The translations under genes were made by a program, and so were the position numbers. From Hydrogenobacter sp. (GTDB lineage: Bacteria > Aquificota > Aquificia > Aquificales > Aquificaceae): a DNA stretch of 52,299 bases. Below, piece by piece: positions 1 through 7,246 of the stretch. Under the pieces are notes generated by a model. It had not been told where the DNA came from and searched no databases. It saw nothing but the letters and a program-made list of their open reading frames with translations. The first letter of the stretch is position 1. Every line of letters begins with the position of its first letter. The stretch is taken from NCBI GenBank assembly GCA_041287335.1, contig JBEULM010000020.1, forward strand, positions 1 through 52,299, written 5' to 3'.

Positions 1-2
1 AG

Positions 3-542
3 CTTTTGCTTGAGTATGCATATAGCAAAGAGGTAGTAGTAAGGCTAAAAGGTGGAGACCCCTTCGTCTTTGGAAGGGGTGGAGAGGAAGCCCTCTTTTT
101 GGCACAGCATGGCATAGAGTTTGAAGTGGTTCCGGGTATAAGCTCAGCCATAGCGGTGCCAGCCTATGCAGGCATTCCTTTGACCTTTAGGGGCATATCT
201 TCTTCCTTTGCCGTCATAACCGGGCATGAGGACCCGAAGAAAGGAAGTTCAAGCATAGACTGGGAGAGCATGAAGGGGATAAACACCCTTGTCTTTTTGA
301 TGGCAGTTTCAAACAGGCAGGAGATAGCAAAGAGGTTAATAAGCGTGGGGAGAGAGCCGAAAGAACCCGTAGCCTTTATAGAGAGGGGAACAACAAAGGA
401 GCAGAAGGTAGTTATTACAAGCCTTAAGGAGCTTTCTGAGAACCCACCTGAGGTGAAACCCCCTGCTGTTATGGTGGTGGGTGAGGTTGTGAGGCTTTAC
501 AATTATATAGGCTGGTTCGCTACAACACAGCAACCTTTATAA
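3..542 (+). CDS. cobA: Uroporphyrinogen-III C-methyltransferase, 3' part (5' end outside window)
   Basis: The frame is open from the window edge, so the N-terminus is missing and about 179 residues are visible. It carries the SUMT/tetrapyrrole methylase motifs: a GGDPFVFGRGGEE loop near the start, then PGISSAIAVPAYAGIP, which in the family form the SAM and substrate pocket. The family transfers two methyl groups from SAM to uroporphyrinogen III, giving precorrin-2 for sirohaem and cobalamin. The visible part ends at the usual C-terminus of a ~250-residue single-domain SUMT; no CysG-type fusion follows. It stops 20 bases before argG, which has its own promoter. Family assignment is firm; whether it serves sirohaem or B12 cannot be told here. 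Confidence 0.9.
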   Translation, partial: LLLEYAYSKEVVVRLKGGDPFVFGRGGEEALFLAQHGIEFEVVPGISSAIAVPAYAGIPLTFRGISSSFAVITGHEDPKKGSSSIDWESMKGINTLVFLMAVSNRQEIAKRLISVGREPKEPVAFIERGTTKEQKVVITSLKELSENPPEVKPPAVMVVGEVVRLYNYIGWFATTQQPL

Positions 543-549
543 CCGGTGT

Positions 550-555
550 TATAAT
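550..555 (+). promoter_or_regulatory. -10 box of argG, probable leaderless start
   Basis: A perfect TATAAT ends 8 nt before the A of the ATG at 563. No Shine-Dalgarno lies between them, and transcription would start at or next to the start codon. No convincing -35 hexamer is seen. Confidence 0.55.
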
Positions 556-562
556 GCTAATT

Positions 563-1762
563 ATGGCTAAAAGGGTTATTTTAGCATACTCTGGAGGGCT
601 TGACACTTCGGTAATGGTAAGGTGGCTTACCGAAAGAGGTTACGATGTAATAACTTATACTGCTGATGTGGGGCAGGGTGAAGAGCTGAGTGATATACCA
701 AAAAAAGCAGAAAGTTCCGGTGCGGTTGAGGCAATTGTGGAGGATTTAAAGGAGGAATTCGCAAAGGATTACTGCCTCCCTACTTTAAGGGCATTGGCTC
801 TGTATGAGGGCAAATATCCGCTAAGCGCAGCTCTGTCAAGACCATTAATATCAAAAAAGCTCGTGTATTACGCTGAGAAATTTAAGGCTGATTACATAGC
901 TCACGGCTCTACGGGGAAGGGGAACGATCAGGTGAGGTTTGAAGTGTCCGCGTGGGCACTCAACCCTAATATTGAAGTGCTTGCACCTGTTAGGGAGTGG
1001 GAGTTCAGATCGCGCGAAGAGGAGGTAGAGTATGCATTAAAACAAAACATTCCGGTAAAGATAACTAAAGACAAGCCTTACTCTATAGACAAGAATCTCT
1101 GGGGAGTGTCAATAGAGTGTGGACCGATGGAGGATCCGACGGTAGAACCTCCTGAAGATGCTTTTGAATGGACAATGTCTCCAGAAAAAGCTTTAGAAAA
1201 GCCTGAGTATGTAGAAATTGAGTTTGAGGAAGGACTACCCATCTCTGTGAACGGTAAAAGGTATGAGATTTTGAGTTCGCTCATTCTTGATCTTAATGTC
1301 ATAGCTGGTAAGCACGGTATTGGAAGAATAGACATGGTGGAAAATAGACTCGTGGGGATAAAAAGCAGGGAGGTGTATGAAGCTCCAGGGGCGACGGTAC
1401 TATACACAGCATACAGAGAACTTCTTGCTCTGACAACGGACAGATTCACCTTCCATTACTTTTTGAGTCATATACCTCATGAATATGCAAAGCTCGTTTA
1501 TGAAGGGCTTTGGTTTTCTCCTTTAAGGGAAGCTTTGGATGCTTTCACATCTAAACTTGCCAAACTAGTAAATGGAAGCGTTAGACTGAAGCTCTACAAA
1601 GGTTCTCTGACGCCTGTTGGAAGAAATTCACCTAATTCCTTGTACGTAGAAGAACTTGCCACATATTCGGAAAAAGACGCCTTTGATCACAGAGCTGGTG
1701 CAAGCTTTACAAAAGTTTTCGGACTTCCCCTCAAGGTATTTGGAAGGGTAAGAAGAAGGTGA
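563..1762 (+). CDS. argG: Argininosuccinate synthase
   Basis: This is a 399-residue protein of normal family length. It joins citrulline and aspartate with ATP to give argininosuccinate, the penultimate arginine step, in the cytoplasm. The N-terminal AYSGGLDTS at residues 8-16 is the PP-loop ATP pyrophosphatase signature, and HGSTGKGNDQVRFE follows as in all ArgG. I chose ATG 563 over the in-frame ATG 554 because family members begin with MAK-(K/R)-V directly before the PP-loop and because TATAAT sits just upstream of 563. The stop codon overlaps the start of aroD (TGATG), so argG, aroD and trpF form one translationally coupled operon of unrelated amino-acid genes. Confidence 0.96.
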   Translation: MAKRVILAYSGGLDTSVMVRWLTERGYDVITYTADVGQGEELSDIPKKAESSGAVEAIVEDLKEEFAKDYCLPTLRALALYEGKYPLSAALSRPLISKKLVYYAEKFKADYIAHGSTGKGNDQVRFEVSAWALNPNIEVLAPVREWEFRSREEEVEYALKQNIPVKITKDKPYSIDKNLWGVSIECGPMEDPTVEPPEDAFEWTMSPEKALEKPEYVEIEFEEGLPISVNGKRYEILSSLILDLNVIAGKHGIGRIDMVENRLVGIKSREVYEAPGATVLYTAYRELLALTTDRFTFHYFLSHIPHEYAKLVYEGLWFSPLREALDAFTSKLAKLVNGSVRLKLYKGSLTPVGRNSPNSLYVEELATYSEKDAFDHRAGASFTKVFGLPLKVFGRVRRR

Positions 1763-2421
1763 TGCTTATAGCTGTACCTCTCACTGATAAAAATTTTGAA
1801 GACGGGCTGAAAGCTTGCAAAGAGTTAGGCGCTGACATAGTGGAGTTGAGGGTGGATATGTTCCAAGACGCAGATGTAAATCACTTACGCGAGCTTATAA
1901 AAAAGATACATAATACGGGGCTTAGGAACATACTAACGATAAGGAGTGAGAAAGAAGGTGGTAAGCATGTGCCTAACAGATTAAAGCTTTTTGAGGAACT
2001 TTCTCCAATAAGTGACTACACAGACTTAGAGCTATCCTCAGAAGGTATCATATCAAAGGTAAGGGATATAGTAAAAGCGCACGATAAAAAGCTCATACTT
2101 TCCTATCACAACTTTGAGAGAACTCCTCCACGCTGGATACTTAAAGAGATCTTTAGAGAAGCAAGGCGATGGGGTGCGGACATAGTAAAAGTGGCAGTTA
2201 GGGCAGATTCTTATGAGGATGTGGCAACGCTTCTTTGCATGGGCAAAGAAGAAGAAGGTGAAAAAATACTCATCTCTATGGGAAGTGTAGGTAGTATATC
2301 AAGGCTTGCTGGCTTTATCTTCGGTTCTGTGATCTCATACGCCTTTGTAGGTCAGGCTGTAGCAGAAGGTCAGATACCCCTTGAAGAGATGGTGAGGTTA
2401 AGAAGGCTTTTTTATGGTTAA
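1762..2421 (+). CDS. aroD: 3-dehydroquinate dehydratase, type I
   Basis: A 219-residue class I enzyme that dehydrates 3-dehydroquinate to 3-dehydroshikimate through a Schiff base. The expected catalytic residues are visible: His116 in YHNFERTPP and Lys143 in DIVKVAVRA. The C-terminal GSVGSISRLAGFIFGS loop that closes over the substrate is also present. The ATG at 1762 overlaps the argG stop by one base; a GTG at 1759 is the alternative. Its 3' end overlaps trpF by 8 bases. It is a stand-alone enzyme, not fused to shikimate dehydrogenase. Confidence 0.94.
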   Translation: MLIAVPLTDKNFEDGLKACKELGADIVELRVDMFQDADVNHLRELIKKIHNTGLRNILTIRSEKEGGKHVPNRLKLFEELSPISDYTDLELSSEGIISKVRDIVKAHDKKLILSYHNFERTPPRWILKEIFREARRWGADIVKVAVRADSYEDVATLLCMGKEEEGEKILISMGSVGSISRLAGFIFGSVISYAFVGQAVAEGQIPLEEMVRLRRLFYG

Positions 2422-3022
2422 GGTCAAGTTCTGCGGTATAAAAAGGCTTGAAGATTTGCAGAAAGCTATCTCTTTGGGTGTACATTACGTAGGTTTTGTA
2501 CTTTATCCAAAAAGTCCAAGATACGTAAGTCTTGACCAGCTGAAAGTTTTGGTAGATACAGCTGATACCATCAAAAAGGTTGCCGTCATGGTAAATCCAG
2601 ATTATGAAGACGTAAGGAAGGTTTTTGATACAGGTATAGATATGGTTCAGCTTCACGGGGAAGAAAGTTTTTCTTTCGCAAAGAAGATAGGAGCTGAGAG
2701 AGTTATAAAAGCCTTTAGGGTAAGGGATAAGATATATGTGTCAGAGGAATGGAAGAAGGTTTACGCTGTACTTTTGGATGCGTACTCAGAAAGGCTTTAC
2801 GGAGGGACGGGTAAAACTTTTAGCTGGAATTTAGCTAAGGATATTGTGAATAAAGGTTTTCGCGTTTTTCTTTCAGGAGGGCTAAACCCGATCAATGTGG
2901 GGGAAGCCATAAAACAGGTAAGTCCTTACTGTGTTGATGTGTCTTCGGGGATAGAGATAGAACCAGGTATTAAAGATCACAGTAAGATGGAAGCTTTTGT
3001 AAGAGCTGTATTTCAGGAGTAA
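2414..3022 (+). CDS. trpF: Phosphoribosylanthranilate isomerase
   Basis: A 202-residue (beta/alpha)8 protein that converts N-(5-phosphoribosyl)anthranilate to CdRP in tryptophan synthesis. The N-terminal VKFCGIKR carries the catalytic Cys7. The acidic partner is in LLDAYSERLYGGTGKTF, and the phosphate-binding end is FLSGGLNPINV...VDVSSGIE. It starts inside the aroD 3' end and is the last gene of the argG-aroD-trpF operon. Its 3' end overlaps the convergent GYD gene by 10 bases, so there is no room for a separate terminator. Confidence 0.95.
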   Translation: MVKVKFCGIKRLEDLQKAISLGVHYVGFVLYPKSPRYVSLDQLKVLVDTADTIKKVAVMVNPDYEDVRKVFDTGIDMVQLHGEESFSFAKKIGAERVIKAFRVRDKIYVSEEWKKVYAVLLDAYSERLYGGTGKTFSWNLAKDIVNKGFRVFLSGGLNPINVGEAIKQVSPYCVDVSSGIEIEPGIKDHSKMEAFVRAVFQE

Positions 3023-3324
3023 TCCACCTTTATTTTCTCTATAATGCTTTTAAAATCTTTCCATTCTATAGCTGGCCAAGTTTCCGTAGTGGCGTGACCG
3101 AAGGATCTTATTATCATGGCAACTTTCGCTGCTTCCTCGTCACTGGTGGCTTCAAAGACGTCAAGATAATCATATGGACCGAAAGTCACCAAATTCATAA
3201 GCCACTTTACCCCAGGACAATTTTCCTCAATAAGCCTCTCGGCATGCTGTTCTATCTCCTTGAGCTTTTCAAGATTCTTGACAGCATAAGGCGATATCTT
3301 CGTTAGCATCACATATATACCCAT
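3013..3324 (-). CDS. GYD-domain protein
   Basis: A 103-residue protein of the GYD family (small dimeric alpha/beta-barrel-like proteins of unknown biochemical role, named for a Gly-Tyr-Asp motif). Here the motif appears as FGPYDYLDVFEA around residues 48-59. No catalytic residues can be assigned. A purine-rich GGGGGAAG lies about 5 bases before the ATG at 3324. It is transcribed alone, convergent with trpF. Confidence 0.8.
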   Translation of the reverse strand: MGIYVMLTKISPYAVKNLEKLKEIEQHAERLIEENCPGVKWLMNLVTFGPYDYLDVFEATSDEEAAKVAMIIRSFGHATTETWPAIEWKDFKSIIEKIKVDYS

Positions 3325-3378
3325 CTTACTTCCCCCTTATCTAAAAATATATTCCCAGTCGAATGCCCAGTTAAGAAT

Positions 3379-4281
3379 TCATGGTATTTTTATTTTTGTG
3401 AGGATCTCTTCCACCAGAAGCTTTGGATCGGCTTCGTTTCTTGTTATGATCCTATGGGGGAGTACGAGCGGGGAAAGTTCTATCACATCTTCCGGAACTA
3501 CAAAATCCCTTCCCTTTATATAAGCGAGCGCCTTAGCACAGCTTACAAGATGTATTGCTCCTCTTGTTGACACACCAAGTACCACATCCGGATGATTCCT
3601 CGTTTGGCTTACTATCTCCACAACGAATTTACCTACATCAGGAGACACATAAAACTTCTTTATCTGATGTATTGTGCTTATAAGCTCTTGCGGTTTTACC
3701 GCTGGGATGATCCTGTCAACCTTTTCAAGAGGATTCTCCCCTCTTATTATCTGCACCTCCGTATCTGGGTCCGGATAACCCAAAGATAACCTCATACTGA
3801 ATCTGTCCAACTGTGATTCAGGAAGTGGATAGGTGCCATACTGTTCCATGGGGTTCTGCGTTGCAATAACAAAAAAAGGAAATGGAAGTTCGTAAGTTAC
3901 ACCATCAACGCTCACCTTAGCTTCAGCCATGGCTTCAAGCAAAGCGCTCTGTGTTTTAGGAGTTGCCCTGTTTATCTCATCCGCAAGTACTATATTGTGA
4001 AATATAGGACCGTGTTTAAAAACAAAAGATTTTTTGGACTGATCATAAACGCTTACACCTGTTATGTCAGATGGTAGGAGATCACTGGTGAATTGAATTC
4101 TCGCAAAAGAAAGTCCGAGTACCTTAGAGAGTGTGAGGGCTAATGTGGTTTTACCTACACCGGGCACATCCTCAAGTATTAGATGTCCACCTGAGAGAAA
4201 GCATACGAGCGAGTAAGTAATTATCTCATCCTTACCTTTTAGAACCGAACTGACATCCAATACTATTCTATCTATATCCAT
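3379..4281 (-). CDS. MoxR-family AAA+ ATPase
   Basis: About 300 residues. Walker A is VPGVGKTTLA near residues 39-48, Walker B is VLADEINRATPKTQSALLEAM, and a sensor stretch VIATQNPMEQYGTYPLPESQLDRF is followed by the C-terminal lid. These are the MoxR/RavA hallmarks. Family members act as chaperones that insert cofactors or mature complexes, usually next to DUF58 and VWA-domain genes; none is adjacent here, so the client is unknown. I prefer ATG 4281 to ATG 4287 because the run GGGGG at 4295-4291 (read on the minus strand) is 9 bases from the former and only 3 from the latter. It is divergent from rimP. Confidence 0.88.
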   Translation of the reverse strand: MDIDRIVLDVSSVLKGKDEIITYSLVCFLSGGHLILEDVPGVGKTTLALTLSKVLGLSFARIQFTSDLLPSDITGVSVYDQSKKSFVFKHGPIFHNIVLADEINRATPKTQSALLEAMAEAKVSVDGVTYELPFPFFVIATQNPMEQYGTYPLPESQLDRFSMRLSLGYPDPDTEVQIIRGENPLEKVDRIIPAVKPQELISTIHQIKKFYVSPDVGKFVVEIVSQTRNHPDVVLGVSTRGAIHLVSCAKALAYIKGRDFVVPEDVIELSPLVLPHRIITRNEADPKLLVEEILTKIKIP

Positions 4282-4299
4282 GCGCATTTACCCCCATGT

Positions 4300-4305
4300 T
4301 ATAAT
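4300..4305 (+). promoter_or_regulatory. -10 box of rimP-nusA-rlmD, probable leaderless start
   Basis: A perfect TATAAT ends 8 nt before the rimP ATG at 4313, with no ribosome-binding site between. The divergent moxR gene begins 19 bases upstream of the box. Confidence 0.55.
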
Positions 4306-4312
4306 TTTAAAC

Positions 4313-4786
4313 ATGCAGATTAATGAAAAAAGTATAGTTCAAAAAGTAAAGGAGCTTGCAGAACCCATAATTAAAAACTTGGGTTTTAAACTTTTTGATG
4401 TGGAATTTAAACCCGAAAGGGGGTGGGTTTTGAGGATCATACTGGACAAAGAGGGAGGTATAACTATAAACGATTGTGAGGAAGTCAGCAAAAGACTAAG
4501 CGCTCTTCTTGATGTGGAAGATATAATACCCACATCCTATATACTTGAAGTATCATCTCCGGGTCTTACCAGAGAGCTTACCAAACCTGAACATTACGAG
4601 TTTTTTAAAGGTAGACTTATAAGGGCAGTTCTCAAAGAAGCTTTGGAAGGTAAGAGGGAAGTCAAAGGTTACATCGTCCAGGTTGAGGAGGGAATACTCC
4701 AGATCAGGGAAAAAGAGAGCGATAAAGTACTCCACATACCACTGTCTGCGGTAGCCAAGGCGCATCTGGAGATAGAGGGATGGTAA
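4313..4786 (+). CDS. rimP: Ribosome maturation factor RimP
   Basis: 157 residues, the usual size for this 30S assembly factor. The signatures are the N-terminal GFKLFDVEFKPE and RIILDKEGGITINDCEEVS, then SYILEVSSPGLTREL, then an SH3-like C-terminal domain. I start at ATG 4313 because upstream in-frame codons add residues the family lacks and because the TATAAT at 4300-4305 would be inside the longer reading. It overlaps nusA by 7 bases, the common rimP-nusA pairing. Here the pair continues into rlmD rather than infB. Confidence 0.93.
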   Translation: MQINEKSIVQKVKELAEPIIKNLGFKLFDVEFKPERGWVLRIILDKEGGITINDCEEVSKRLSALLDVEDIIPTSYILEVSSPGLTRELTKPEHYEFFKGRLIRAVLKEALEGKREVKGYIVQVEEGILQIREKESDKVLHIPLSAVAKAHLEIEGW

Positions 4787-5763
4787 AAAACTTAAAAAGA
4801 TTGATAGAGCAAGTCGCAAAGGAGAAAAACTTACCCGAGTGGATAGTGGAGGGTGCATTAAAAAACGCTATAGCTCTGGCAGTGAAAAAGGATAGGAAAC
4901 TAAGGGAGAACCTTCAGGTGGATCTGCTTGAGGAAGGCATAAAAGTTTACATAGTAAGGAGAAAGAATTCGGAAGTGGTTAGATTTCCTCTTGATATATC
5001 AACGGAGGATGTAAATCGTATAGCAGCCTATGCGGCAAAGGAGGAGTTTCTAAAGGAGCTTGAAAAGGCGGAGGAGGAAAGAGGTTATTTAGAGTTTGTT
5101 CAGCATGAGGGGGAGATCGCTGTAGGTATAGTTAGAAGGGTGCTTGAGAATGGAGACGTACTTGTGGATCTTGGCAAGGTTATGGGCATACTTCCCAGGA
5201 GGGAACAGATACATAAAGAAGCATACAGATCCGGAGAAAGGATAAAAGCTCTCATTCTTGAAGTGAGAAGGTACAGGGGTAAGTACGAAATAATCCTTTC
5301 GCGTACTCATCCCAAGTTTTTGAAAAAACTGCTTGAGGCTGAAGTTCCGGAAATAAAAAGTGGTGAGATAGAAATAAAAGCTATAGCAAGAGAACCGGGA
5401 GAAAGGGCAAAGGTACTTGTACATGCGAAGGATATGAAGATGGATCCTGTAGGCATTATAGTGGGACTTAAAGGTTCACGTATAAACCCCATATCAAAAG
5501 AACTATCTGGCGAGAAGATAGATGTTATAAAGTGGACGGATAACGCTGAGGAACTCATAAAAAAAAGTCTGTCCCCAGCGCCAGTATTAAAAGTCAGGCT
5601 CATACCACAAGACAAAAGGGCTGAAGTTGCTGTGCCTAAAGAAAAACTTTCTCTCGCCATAGGAAAGCATGGTGTGAACGTCAAGCTTGCCAACAAGATA
5701 ACGGGCTGGTACATAGATGTCCTTTCGGAAGAAGATTTTGAAAGATTGACCGCTCTGAAATGA
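4780..5763 (+). CDS. nusA: Transcription termination/antitermination factor NusA
   Basis: 327 residues. An N-terminal RNA-polymerase-binding domain (about 1-105) is followed by an S1 domain (about 105-175, including EGEIAVGIVRRVLENGDVLVDLG) and two KH domains. The second KH ends in LAIGKHGVNVKLANKITGW, the NusA-specific signature. The acidic C-terminal repeats of Enterobacteria are absent, as in many deep-branching bacteria. NusA binds elongating RNA polymerase and nascent RNA and modulates pausing. It is coupled to rimP upstream and to rlmD downstream through an ATGA overlap. Confidence 0.95.
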   Translation: MVKNLKRLIEQVAKEKNLPEWIVEGALKNAIALAVKKDRKLRENLQVDLLEEGIKVYIVRRKNSEVVRFPLDISTEDVNRIAAYAAKEEFLKELEKAEEERGYLEFVQHEGEIAVGIVRRVLENGDVLVDLGKVMGILPRREQIHKEAYRSGERIKALILEVRRYRGKYEIILSRTHPKFLKKLLEAEVPEIKSGEIEIKAIAREPGERAKVLVHAKDMKMDPVGIIVGLKGSRINPISKELSGEKIDVIKWTDNAEELIKKSLSPAPVLKVRLIPQDKRAEVAVPKEKLSLAIGKHGVNVKLANKITGWYIDVLSEEDFERLTALK

Positions 5764-7025
5764 GAACTTTGCAGGAGCTTTCCATAAAGAAAATGGTTTA
5801 TGGAGGTTACGGTCTTGCCGAATACAGTGGAAAAAGAGTTTTTGTACGATACACAGCCCCTAAGGAACTTATATCTGCGGAGATTATCAAAGAAAAGAGG
5901 GATCACATAGAAGCTACGGTAAAGGAAGTACTTATAAGTTCACCATCGCGAAGAGAACCACCGTGTAGGTACTACTACTACTGCGGAGGTTGCCAGCTCC
6001 AACACATAAATGTAGATGAGCAAGTGAAGATAAAGGAAGAAATCCTGCTGGAGAGCCTCAGGCGTATAGGAAATCTGGATGTGGATACGCTGAACGAAAG
6101 CATAAGATCTAAGCAAGAGTTTAACTATAGGATAAGAGCGCAGTTCAAAGTGAGCAACGGTAATTTAGGCTTTTTTGCGTGGGGAACTCACGAACTTGTG
6201 AAAATAGATGAGTGTCTTCTTCTACATCCGGCTATAAATAATCTGATCGGATCCCTTCAAGAGCTGACAAGAAGGATCAGAAACATTCAGGAGCTTCACG
6301 TGCTTTATTCGCCAAGCGAAGGGGAGTTTCTCCTTAAGGTGATAACTCCTAACATTTACGATAAGGATAAGATCAGGAGGCTTAAAGAGAATGTACTTCC
6401 TAAGGAGGTTGTGGGTGTAGGGAATTACTCGAAGCTCGGAGATCATCTTCTGAAAAGGTATCATATAGGTAGAAGCTTTACTTACATGCAAGTTGGGAAT
6501 TACAGATACAGAGTTAGTGCCGACTCCTTTTTTCAGATAAACTTTACCCTTTGGGAAGATCTCATAAGAAGTGTGGTTAAAGGAACTTACAAAAAGGTGC
6601 TTGAACTTCATTGTGGTGCAGGTTTTTTCAGCATACCTATATCGGAGATAGCTCATTTCTTGCTTTCATCAGATACCAACGCATCTGCCGTAAAAGATGC
6701 TCAATACAATGCAAAGCTCAACGGAAGGGATAACGTGGTTTTCTTTAACGAGAGTAGTTACCAAACGCTCAAAAAGTACGCAGGGGAGATCATAGACCTG
6801 CTTTTTCTTGACCCGCCAAGAGGCGGATTAACATCCGATGAGCTTACCCTTATAATTCAGAATAAGCCTAAGGAGATCATATATGTTTCGTGTAATCCAA
6901 CTACACTTGCCAGAGATCTCGGTTTTATGGCACGTGGTGGATACGGTATAAAGAGTGTAAGACTCATAGACAATTTCCCTCAGACCTATCATATAGAAAG
7001 CGTTGCAGAGCTTTATCTAAAGTGA
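5760..7025 (+). CDS. rlmD: 23S rRNA (uracil-5-)-methyltransferase, RumA/RlmD type
   Basis: 421 residues. An N-terminal TRAM-like domain is followed by four cysteines in the RumA 4Fe-4S spacing: C69, C75 and C78 in PPCRYYYYCGGCQLQH, plus C151 in KIDECLLLHP. The C-terminal SAM domain has VLELHCGAGFFS, FLDPPRGGL and YVSCNPTTLARD; the Cys in the last motif is the nucleophile that attacks uracil C6. The cluster supports RlmD or RlmC over TrmA. Which uridine is modified cannot be decided from sequence. It shares an ATGA overlap with nusA and ends the operon. Confidence 0.9.
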   Translation: MRTLQELSIKKMVYGGYGLAEYSGKRVFVRYTAPKELISAEIIKEKRDHIEATVKEVLISSPSRREPPCRYYYYCGGCQLQHINVDEQVKIKEEILLESLRRIGNLDVDTLNESIRSKQEFNYRIRAQFKVSNGNLGFFAWGTHELVKIDECLLLHPAINNLIGSLQELTRRIRNIQELHVLYSPSEGEFLLKVITPNIYDKDKIRRLKENVLPKEVVGVGNYSKLGDHLLKRYHIGRSFTYMQVGNYRYRVSADSFFQINFTLWEDLIRSVVKGTYKKVLELHCGAGFFSIPISEIAHFLLSSDTNASAVKDAQYNAKLNGRDNVVFFNESSYQTLKKYAGEIIDLLFLDPPRGGLTSDELTLIIQNKPKEIIYVSCNPTTLARDLGFMARGGYGIKSVRLIDNFPQTYHIESVAELYLK

Positions 7026-7138
7026 AGTATCGGACTTTCAATAACTTATGGAAAGTTATTTGTTTAAGTATGCTCTAACGTTTTGGAGGTTTGACCATAA
7101 GCGACAACGGATTTATCATTCTTACGGGGGAAGGAATT

Positions 7139-7246
7139 TATGGGTAACCAAGTACCGCCTGCTGGAGGATGGTTACCCTTGTAAGGGCGGAATACAAATA
7201 CGCCAGCCGTAGGCTTTGGACAGCCTACGAAAGGGAAAGGGTAGAT
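7139..7246 (+). promoter_or_regulatory. Structured leader RNA of nrdAB (copy 1 of a pseudoknotted element)
   Basis: The 5' untranslated region of nrdA can form an 8-bp stem GGGTAACC (7142-7149) with GGTTACCC (7171-7178) closing a 21-nt loop. In that loop, CCGCC (7155-7159) can pair with GGCGG (7186-7190) and GCTGG (7161-7165) with CCAGC (7203-7207). A hairpin CGTAGGCT/AGCCTACG (7208-7215/7222-7229) follows, then the AAAGGG ribosome-binding site. Every element recurs with compensatory changes before uvrD at 29092-29204. The core sequence matches no riboswitch consensus I can recall. A role in controlling translation or early transcription of nrdAB is inferred from position. Confidence 0.75.

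Noticed and set aside
7169-7246. Longer N-terminus for NrdA starting at 7169
   Set aside because: It would translate the pseudoknot and hairpin of the leader. Family N-termini start M-x-V-x-KRxG, matching ATG 7247 with AAAGGG upstream.
7139-7246. Cobalamin, ZTP or T-box type riboswitch before nrdA
   Set aside because: The expected conserved boxes of those classes are absent; only the short word CCGCCTG is shared with ZTP aptamers.
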